Below, one piece after another: positions 57,613 to 64,000 of a stretch of DNA of 64,000 nucleotides. The stretch is from JAAYQA01 sp964510345 (GTDB taxonomy: Bacteria; Bacillota; Clostridia; Tissierellales; Peptoniphilaceae), in the NCBI GenBank assembly GCA_964510345.1, contig CAZEBB010000001.1, positions 62,001 through 126,000 of the forward strand, written 5' to 3'. Every line of letters begins with the position of its first letter. Position 1 is the first letter of the stretch. A program made the translations under genes and the position numbers. Under the pieces are notes generated by a model that saw nothing but the letters and a program-made list of their open reading frames with translations, searched no databases and was not told the DNA's origin.

Positions 57613-58683
57613 TCACGCCTCGTCAAGCATTTCTTCCAAGCTCTCTCGAATCTCTTCATCTTCAATTTCCATTGCGCGAAGTTGATCGAGGATGGTGCGA
57701 GCTTCTTCCACTCGATCTGCTTGCAGCAAGTAGATGAGTTGGTTAAACATAAGCTTCTCATCATTCGGCCAAAGATTCAGACCCCACTCGGCTACGTCGA
57801 TCGCTTCATCGAATCGATTCGACAGATAGTAGGCGATGGACAAATCATTGTAGGCATCTTTCTCTTCACATCCCATATCAATCGCACGGGCGAGGTTCTC
57901 GATGCTTTGAACAAAAAGTCCCAGCCCCTGCTGTGACTCGCCGAGAAGAAAGAAGTCCAGAGCGGTTCGATCCGCTTTGGAAACCTCCATAATCAATCGA
58001 ATCGCGCCTTCAAAATCTTGTCGATTCATCGCCTGACGAGCGGAGTCAATGCGTTGATCTCTTCGAATATCCGCTAGCATCTGTTCGGCAACTTCTCTCT
58101 CCTGTTGCGCATCCGTCGACCGGACGTCCTCCAGTAAATGTTCACCGAGCGCCATATCACCGATCGCCATTGCCGCACTGGCTGCGATCAGATTGGTTTC
58201 AGCGCTTGAGCTTCGGTCTTCTCTGACGATACGGAGCAGGTGCGAAATGTCGTCGTGCGCATTGATGCCATCCCACGTAAACAGACCTTGTGCGAGTACG
58301 GCGGTCACTGTGGAGTCTTCGGGTGCAAGTGACACTAAAGCCAGTGCATAGAGAAATGCTGACGTGTCTTTTTCTCGAAACATCGTCATCATTTGCTCTT
58401 TCAACGCGGCGATCATTCCCGGATCTCGGGATAAGATCGCCCGGTAGGTGTCTGCATGCGGAAAGTCGGGATCTGCCGCTAAGAGCAGTACCATCCCTTC
58501 GATGTATAATCCCGGCGGTATTTCGGATTCTTCGCCGCTCTTCATCCGCTCGATCAATTTTCCGGTCAGGATCGGCATGGGCGCCGGATCGACCGACAGA
58601 CTTTCAAATAGGCGATGATCTTTCCACTCGAGGAAAGAGAGTTCGTCGAGCACCGCATCTCGATTAGGGAATACGTACACCAT
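57613..58683 (-). CDS. TPR-repeat protein, function unknown
   Basis: A 356-residue protein made mostly of helical hairpins. TPR-like repeats are clear near the C-terminus (ALDFFLLGESQQGLGLFVQSIENLARAI, AYNDLSIAYYLSNRFDEAIDVA, LMFNQLIYLLQADRVEEARTIL), and the rest is acidic and alpha-solenoid-like. No signal peptide is seen. ATG 58683 shares one base with the stop of the membrane protein before it (TAATG), so the two are coupled and probably act together. A longer frame to 58902 lies inside that gene. The binding partner is unknown. Confidence 0.82.
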   Translation of the reverse strand: MVYVFPNRDAVLDELSFLEWKDHRLFESLSVDPAPMPILTGKLIERMKSGEESEIPPGLYIEGMVLLLAADPDFPHADTYRAILSRDPGMIAALKEQMMTMFREKDTSAFLYALALVSLAPEDSTVTAVLAQGLFTWDGINAHDDISHLLRIVREDRSSSAETNLIAASAAMAIGDMALGEHLLEDVRSTDAQQEREVAEQMLADIRRDQRIDSARQAMNRQDFEGAIRLIMEVSKADRTALDFFLLGESQQGLGLFVQSIENLARAIDMGCEEKDAYNDLSIAYYLSNRFDEAIDVAEWGLNLWPNDEKLMFNQLIYLLQADRVEEARTILDQLRAMEIEDEEIRESLEEMLDEA

Positions 58684-59393
58684 TAAAATTTTGCCATAAA
58701 GGATCGCTTGCGAATATTCGACCCGTATAAGATTCGAAACATATGACCTCTCCATATCGCTAGAAGCGCAAATAACACACTGTGAAGGATCGCCGGCACC
58801 AGCAATGATAAGTCCGCCCAAAACGGCGTGGGAATCATCAGCGTGACGCCATATCCAAAAATCTTGAGCAGTACAATCGACAGTATCGTCACGGGGATCC
58901 ATAGATAACCATTCTCTTTAAGGAATTCAATTGACTCCGTGATGTTTCCAAATCCATTGTTTCGCGCTAGATAGATTGTCTCCGGCAGAGCGGACAGGAT
59001 CAATAGAAGCAGGATGTCGAGATACGGAAGGCTCCCGAGTCCTGACAGCTGTACGATCATTTGAACGAGGTAGAGGACAAATGCAGCCGTATAGACATCG
59101 CGAAAGTAAACACCCATCCCCTGTGTCAGATCCTGTGCGGTAAACTTTTGTTGATAGATCGCATGCGAGAGCAGGTAAAGATACACCGACCACATCGCCG
59201 CTCGGATAAGCGCATAGAGGATGCCTGACATGAAACCTCCCCCGCCGAAAATAGACAAAGTGGTCATCAATAACAGAACAACGATTGAAAGACCCATTTG
59301 TAACGCGACCAATAAGGGAATGTATTTGAGTGACGCTACGGTTTGTTTCATACTCTGAGCGATGACGCGACCGGCGTCTTGAATATAATTCAT
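58683..59393 (-). CDS. Polytopic membrane protein, function unknown
   Basis: A 236-residue hydrophobic protein with about five to six membrane helices (near 25-50, 55-80, 100-125, 130-150, 165-190 and 195-225). It has a Gly-rich turn (FGGGGFMSG) and a basic C-terminus (NIRKRSFMAKF). I do not recognise the family. It lies between the B12/radical SAM gene (11-base gap) and the coupled TPR protein. Confidence 0.78.
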   Translation of the reverse strand: MNYIQDAGRVIAQSMKQTVASLKYIPLLVALQMGLSIVVLLLMTTLSIFGGGGFMSGILYALIRAAMWSVYLYLLSHAIYQQKFTAQDLTQGMGVYFRDVYTAAFVLYLVQMIVQLSGLGSLPYLDILLLLILSALPETIYLARNNGFGNITESIEFLKENGYLWIPVTILSIVLLKIFGYGVTLMIPTPFWADLSLLVPAILHSVLFALLAIWRGHMFRILYGSNIRKRSFMAKF

Positions 59394-59404
59394 TGTTCTC
59401 CTTT

Positions 59405-61081
59405 CTAGACTCGGATGATCGACAGATCATCTCCGTGATGGAATAAATAACGGGTAGCGACATTTCTTTTGACTCCGGTTTCCATGTAGTCAACGACATC
59501 AAAGGAGAAATCCTCCTGCCTCGTCTTTCGAAACATCGATTCATCCGATGAGCCGAATTTCTCACAAATCGCATGTTGAACCGTCGGCATTAAGAAATCT
59601 TTTGCGCGCCAAGCCGTAAAGCTCAAGTTTTTCGTCCTCGGTGGTTCCGGACTTCGACTGAGTGCGTCAAAGCGGAGCACGTCGGCTAGCATTTTTGTTG
59701 AAAGAGACTGCGAAAGGCCAAATTCGAAACAAAAATCATACCAAGCGCTCTTCGCCATCGGCTTGTTCAACCACCCGTTCTCCATCCCCCACACCGCCAT
59801 CGCTTGATATAGGTCCCATGGGGATGAAAAGGCCTCTTGTAGATAGCGCAAAGTCGCCGTCAACCAACCTTCGTTGTAGACGACCTCGACCACATGAGAT
59901 ACATCTTTAATCTCCGCTAATTCATCCGCTGATAACCATCGAGTCTTGATCACTTCATAAGGCGCAAATTCCGAATAAATGATCTCCAGGTCGGCCGCTT
60001 GTGTTCGAAGCTTTGTCCCTCTCAACAGTTTCAAAAAACCCATCTGTAATTTGTGAGGTTTCATCGCCAAAACATCGTGAAAGGACTGTTTGAACTCTTC
60101 CATCCCCTCATAAGGAAGTCCTGCAATCAAGTCCAAGTGCAAGTGAATATTGTCCGGCTTACGCAAGGCATGAATTTTTCTCGCGATATCGTCCGTCTCG
60201 CCTACCCTGTGAATCGCTTGGCAAGTCGTCGGGTTCGTCGATTGCACGCCGATCTCAAACTGCAATAATCCTTTTCTCAGGGCGGACAGTCGCTGTATAT
60301 CCTCTGCTGCCAATGCCGACGGATGAATCTCCATGTGATACGTGGTTTCTCCGTGATCGATCGACTCGATAAAGTCAATCAGTTCAATAAACCGCCTTGA
60401 GTCAGCGTTCATCGTTCGATCGATGAATTTCACGACTTTGATTTTCGCTTGTGCGAGCGTCTGGAGTTCACGTTTCACTTGATCCATCGGGACCACCCGA
60501 AGTCTGTCTGTGGACGACAGACAAAAACTGCACCGGTACGGGCAGCCTCTCGACGCTTCGTAATAATACAGCCGATTGGGTTCGAACGTAAAATTGTCAT
60601 AGACAGGCGGAAGTTTCGAAAGATCCGGAGAGCGGAACCCTCTCGGTTCACAAATCTTGCCATCGTTACGATGCCAGAGTCCCGGCACCTCCCGCGGACC
60701 GTCGGTAAAGAGCAGCGGCCAACTGACCTCACCCTCCCCCTCAAGGATCATATCAATCTGTGGATAAGCCTCCAGCCATTCTCGGGTGTCGTAGCTGACT
60801 TCAGGACCGCCAAGCAGGATCTTCACCTCTGGTTTTGCCAACTTCAACAGCTGTACTAATCGCACAATGTATTCGATATTCCATAAATAACAAGAAAACC
60901 CGTACAGATCCGCATGGGTCGACAGTAAATCGCGATACACGGAATCGAGAGTCTCGTTAATCGTATATTCCCGTAACAACAATTCAGTCGCGACGGGAAT
61001 GCGAGCTAAGGTATAGATTGAATAGGCGGTGTGCGAAAAGCTGGCATTGATACCCGTTAATACCGTTTTAGAAAAGTGCAT
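59405..61081 (-). CDS. B12-binding radical SAM protein with DUF4080-like C-terminus
   Basis: A 558-residue class B-type radical SAM enzyme. The N-terminal cobalamin-binding-like domain spans about 1-150 (YGFSCYLWNIEYI, ILLGGPEVSYDTREW). The radical SAM motif is CPYRCSFC near 186-193, followed by a TIM-barrel core and a DUF4080-like C-terminal region with LRGTKLR and YDFCFEFGLSQ. The N-terminal domain lacks an obvious DxHxxG base-off motif, so cobalamin binding is not certain. Substrate is unknown. ATG 61081 shares one base with the argS stop (TAATG). Confidence 0.87.
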   Translation of the reverse strand: MHFSKTVLTGINASFSHTAYSIYTLARIPVATELLLREYTINETLDSVYRDLLSTHADLYGFSCYLWNIEYIVRLVQLLKLAKPEVKILLGGPEVSYDTREWLEAYPQIDMILEGEGEVSWPLLFTDGPREVPGLWHRNDGKICEPRGFRSPDLSKLPPVYDNFTFEPNRLYYYEASRGCPYRCSFCLSSTDRLRVVPMDQVKRELQTLAQAKIKVVKFIDRTMNADSRRFIELIDFIESIDHGETTYHMEIHPSALAAEDIQRLSALRKGLLQFEIGVQSTNPTTCQAIHRVGETDDIARKIHALRKPDNIHLHLDLIAGLPYEGMEEFKQSFHDVLAMKPHKLQMGFLKLLRGTKLRTQAADLEIIYSEFAPYEVIKTRWLSADELAEIKDVSHVVEVVYNEGWLTATLRYLQEAFSSPWDLYQAMAVWGMENGWLNKPMAKSAWYDFCFEFGLSQSLSTKMLADVLRFDALSRSPEPPRTKNLSFTAWRAKDFLMPTVQHAICEKFGSSDESMFRKTRQEDFSFDVVDYMETGVKRNVATRYLFHHGDDLSIIRV

Positions 61082-62781
61082 TACATCTTTTGCGGAGCTT
61101 CGATCCCCAAAATCGACAATCCGTCTGAAAGGACCCGCTGCGTTGCCCGGACTAATTGAAGCAGCGCATTACGTGTCTCCGGCTCTGCTTTCAGTATGGG
61201 CGTAGTATTGTAGAACTTATTAAATTGCTTCGCAATTTCCAAAATCTGACGCGTCAATAGATAGGGCTCATTTTTATCCATGGCCTCAACGATCGCACCC
61301 GGGTACGCCGCGAGCGCGCCAACCAATAGATAGGCTTCATCGTTGTCTGTGATCGCACGGGTATTCGGCGCTGTTGCATCCTCATCCGCCTTCTCCAAAA
61401 TACTGGATGCTCTCGCGTGTGTATACTGCACGTAGGGTCCTGTCTCGCCTTCAAAGTTCAGCGTGCGATCCCATGTGAAGGTATAATCTTTGATGCGGTT
61501 GTTAAACAGTTCCTGAAAGATCACCGCGCCGATACCGACTTGTTTGGATACCTGTTCTTTGTTTGGAAGATCAGGATTTCTCGATTGGATGATCTCTGCC
61601 GTCTTTTCGACGGCTTTCTTCAAGACATCTTCCAGAAATACGACTTTCCCTTGACGTGTGGAGAGATTCCCATCTTCTAAACTGATATAACCAAAGGGGA
61701 TATGGTAGCAGTCTTTCGCCCATGTCTTGCCCATCTTCTCCAATACGGCAAACAGCTGTTGGAAATGGAGTGTCTGCGGCGCACCGACAATATAGAGATT
61801 CTTGTCGAAATGGTATTCTTGATCGCGATAGATAGCGGCTGCGAGGTCTCGCGTGATATAGAGTGTCGATCCGTCGCTTTTTTGAATCAGCGCCGGCGGC
61901 AAGTCCAAATCCGATAGATCCACGATGCGTGCACCATCCGATTCGACGAGCAGATTCTTCGCCTCCAGTTCTTCGATGACAGCCCCCATCTTGTCGGAGT
62001 AAAAGCTTTCTCCATTGTAAGAATCAAAAGTGATGCCCAGCATATCGTACACGCGGTTGAATTCAACCAGACTTAAGTCTTTAAAAGTGTTCCAAAGGGC
62101 GACCGCATCCGGGTCTTTATTCTCCAATTGTTTAAACCAAAAGCGCGCCTCCTCTTTATAGGACTCGTCCTTTTCAGCTTCCGCATTGTATCGCACATAG
62201 AGAGACAGCATCTCCTCGATCGGATTTTTACGAATGGCTTCCTCATCGCCCCATTTCTTAAAAGCCGCAATCATCATTCCGAATTGAGTGCCGTAGTCGC
62301 CGAGGTGATTAATCGCGATGGTCTCAAACCCCAAAGTGTCATAGATATTGCGAAGTGCATTTCCGATCACCGTCGAACGGATGTGTCCCATGTGAAACGG
62401 CTTCGCAATATTGGTTGACGAGAACTCGACGATGATCCGCTTTCCGTTTCCCATGTCAGAAGATCCGTAGGGTTTTTCGGATGAAAGGACATCCTCTAAG
62501 ACCGTCTTCGTTCGGAAGGAGCGATCGACAAAGAAGTTGATATACGGGCCTACGGCTTGAGCGCGGTCCAACGGCGACTGTACCGGAAGGCTTTCTGCTA
62601 ATTGCACCGCAATTTGCGGCGGCGCTTTACGCATTTGTTTCGCCAGTTTATAGCAAGGGAAGGCATAATCGCCCATTGACGGATCCGGTGGAATCTCAAT
62701 GATCTCCCGAATCTCTTCCATTGTCAGTCCGATCTCTGCGGAATGTAGTATCTCCGCCACGCTTTGCATTTCGTAGTTCAT
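61081..62781 (-). CDS. argS: Arginyl-tRNA synthetase
   Basis: ArgRS charges tRNA-Arg. The 566-residue class I enzyme has the N-terminal additional domain (ENPPDPSMGDYAFPCY-like segment), the HIGH-type motif FHMGH in STNIAKPFHMGHIRST, and a degenerate KMSKS segment LSTRQGKVV as usual for ArgRS. The anticodon-binding domain closes the C-terminus. ATG 62781 follows GGGGAGG. It lies 18 bases after mutS2. Confidence 0.97.
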   Translation of the reverse strand: MNYEMQSVAEILHSAEIGLTMEEIREIIEIPPDPSMGDYAFPCYKLAKQMRKAPPQIAVQLAESLPVQSPLDRAQAVGPYINFFVDRSFRTKTVLEDVLSSEKPYGSSDMGNGKRIIVEFSSTNIAKPFHMGHIRSTVIGNALRNIYDTLGFETIAINHLGDYGTQFGMMIAAFKKWGDEEAIRKNPIEEMLSLYVRYNAEAEKDESYKEEARFWFKQLENKDPDAVALWNTFKDLSLVEFNRVYDMLGITFDSYNGESFYSDKMGAVIEELEAKNLLVESDGARIVDLSDLDLPPALIQKSDGSTLYITRDLAAAIYRDQEYHFDKNLYIVGAPQTLHFQQLFAVLEKMGKTWAKDCYHIPFGYISLEDGNLSTRQGKVVFLEDVLKKAVEKTAEIIQSRNPDLPNKEQVSKQVGIGAVIFQELFNNRIKDYTFTWDRTLNFEGETGPYVQYTHARASSILEKADEDATAPNTRAITDNDEAYLLVGALAAYPGAIVEAMDKNEPYLLTRQILEIAKQFNKFYNTTPILKAEPETRNALLQLVRATQRVLSDGLSILGIEAPQKM

Positions 62782-62799
62782 GCTTCCTCCCCGTTTCCG

Positions 62800-64000
62800 T
62801 TATAATTCGACGATCGTGACACCGTCGCCACCTTCTTTCATCGTTCCTAAGCGCGAGCATTTCACCAGAGGATGACCCTTAACAAAATCGCTGATGGCCG
62901 TTCGCAATTGTCCTGTCCCTTTCCCGTGAATAATCTCCACTTGATCGATTCCGGACAGGATGCTGGAATCTAAAAACTGCTCTACTTTTACGAGTGCCTC
63001 ATCGACCCGCAGACCTCTCAAATCCAGTCGCGAACTCACCTGCTCTTGGCTTTTTTGTCGCAAGAGGGCTTTCATCGAAGCGCCACCGGTTTCCTTCTTC
63101 GATTCCTCCGCCCGCTCGATTTCATCGTGCATGACGGTGACCTTTAGGATGCCGATCTGAACCGTCACCTGACCGTTTTTGTCAGGCAATGTCAACAGTT
63201 GGCCGGATTCACCCATCGTCAATACGCGGACCGTCTCACCCAATCGAAGATTCTCTGCGACTTTCTTCGTTTTCTTTGTGAGTTTCTTGCTGACGGGCTC
63301 TACCGCCGACTCCTGCTCTCTCAGCATTTGCCTCGCCTGCGCGATCGAGCGATCCGCATCGGCTCCCTTTGCCGTGGCCTTCAAGAGCTCGATCATTTCA
63401 CTCATCTGCGCTTTCGCCTCTTCGACAATTCGCGCAGCTTCTTTTTTCCCTTCGTCAATCAGCTTCTGTCGCTTATCCTCATTCGCTTCGATCAATCGAT
63501 CCAGCTTTTCCTGCTTTTCATGCCACTCAGCGCGGAGTCTCTCCGTCTCTTCCCGTTCCTTTTCTGCACGTTGTTGCTCGCGTTCAATCTGCGTCAACAC
63601 ATCTTCGAACGCTTTATTTTCGGAGCTGATCTTTTTCCTTGATGATTCAATAATCGTCTCGGGAAGTCCCAGCCTACGTGAAATCTCAAATGCATTCGAC
63701 TTTCCGGGCAAGCCGATCTGCAATCGATAGGTCGGTCGAAGCGTCTGGACATCAAACTCGACGGATGCATTTTTTACGCCCGGCGTATTTAACGCATAGA
63801 GTTTGAGCTGCGAGTAGTGCGTCGTAGCCACCGTATGGATCCCTCTCTCCAAAAGTGACTCCAATATCGACATAGCGAGCGCCGCCCCTTCAATCGGGTC
63901 GGTACCGGCGCCTAACTCATCAAATAGCACGAGAGAGTCCTGCGAAACATCTCTCAGGATTTCGACAATATTCGTCATATGCGATGAGAAAGTGGACAAA
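62800..64000 (-). CDS. mutS2: MutS2, C-terminal part (5' end outside window)
   Basis: MutS2 is a MutS-like ATPase with a Smr nuclease domain; in Bacillus it acts on stalled ribosomes and collided translation, and elsewhere it suppresses recombination. The visible 399 residues begin within the ATPase (LSTFSSHM, Walker B LFDELGAGTDP, ATTHYSQLK). A long charged coiled coil (about 130-225) and a linker follow. The Smr domain at the end has LDLRGLRVDEA and IIHGKGTGQLR, the metal-free nuclease motifs. The reading frame is open to the window end. Confidence 0.96.
   Translation of the reverse strand, partial: LSTFSSHMTNIVEILRDVSQDSLVLFDELGAGTDPIEGAALAMSILESLLERGIHTVATTHYSQLKLYALNTPGVKNASVEFDVQTLRPTYRLQIGLPGKSNAFEISRRLGLPETIIESSRKKISSENKAFEDVLTQIEREQQRAEKEREETERLRAEWHEKQEKLDRLIEANEDKRQKLIDEGKKEAARIVEEAKAQMSEMIELLKATAKGADADRSIAQARQMLREQESAVEPVSKKLTKKTKKVAENLRLGETVRVLTMGESGQLLTLPDKNGQVTVQIGILKVTVMHDEIERAEESKKETGGASMKALLRQKSQEQVSSRLDLRGLRVDEALVKVEQFLDSSILSGIDQVEIIHGKGTGQLRTAISDFVKGHPLVKCSRLGTMKEGGDGVTIVEL

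Noticed and set aside
1..64000. Search for tRNA, rRNA and classical metabolite riboswitches
   Set aside because: By eye I found only the T-box; no tRNA clover-leaf or rRNA segment was recognised. A covariance search could still reveal small RNAs.

Overview
The window looks like the chromosome of a low-to-mid-GC Gram-positive anaerobe. I infer a Clostridia/Tissierellia-type organism, possibly Peptoniphilaceae. The basis is PolC-type DNA polymerase III, RNase Y, a Firmicutes-type LexA box (GAAC-N4-GTTC), a T-box leader, an IspH protein fused to S1 domains, CWB2 cell-wall repeats, and strong GGAGG ribosome binding sites. The taxon is an inference from gene content. No sporulation genes, rRNAs, tRNAs, insertion sequences or CRISPR arrays were seen.

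Layout. Positions 1-17.7 kb are almost entirely + strand: baiN-like oxidoreductase, degenerate aroH, cmk, plsC and ispH-S1 (tightly overlapped), then a lone minus-strand aminotransferase, then miaB-mutS-mutL-miaA-ynbB-like (overlapping stops and starts), then a secreted 5'-nucleotidase with CWB2 anchors and a Zn-dependent phospholipase C-like protein. Around 17.7-19.9 kb the strand bias flips. This zone holds divergent lexA and yneA (SOS) with several LexA boxes, and a Xer-type tyrosine recombinase whose 5' leader contains a dif-like perfect inverted repeat. From there to 64 kb nearly everything is minus strand.

Reading leftward from 64 kb, the minus-strand groups are: mutS2 (partial)-argS-radical SAM/B12-membrane protein-TPR protein; rpsB-tsf-pyrH-frr-uppS-cdsA-rasP-ispG-polC; a T-box-controlled polar amino-acid ABC transporter; a DUF1002 protein, an unknown protein and a small cupin; rimP-nusA-rnpM(ylxR)-infB-rbfA-nrnA-truB-ribF; rpsO-pnp-dut; ftsK-pgsA; recA with four coupled genes that encode a split SbcCD/Mre11-Rad50-like complex; and rny-PHP phosphoesterase-aspartate aminotransferase.

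Two results stand out. First, recA has an SOS promoter (TTGACA-N17-TACAAT plus LexA box) and is translationally coupled to an SbcD-like nuclease. That gene is coupled in turn to an SbcC-like ATPase broken into three separate polypeptides: a Walker A half ending in a CPYC zinc hook, a 77-aa coiled coil, and a signature/Walker B half. Second, the global strand switch converges at about 18-19 kb, as expected at a replication terminus, and a 28-30 bp dif-like site (11-6-11 layout) lies directly in front of a single xer gene. This recalls single-recombinase Xer systems such as XerS/difSL.
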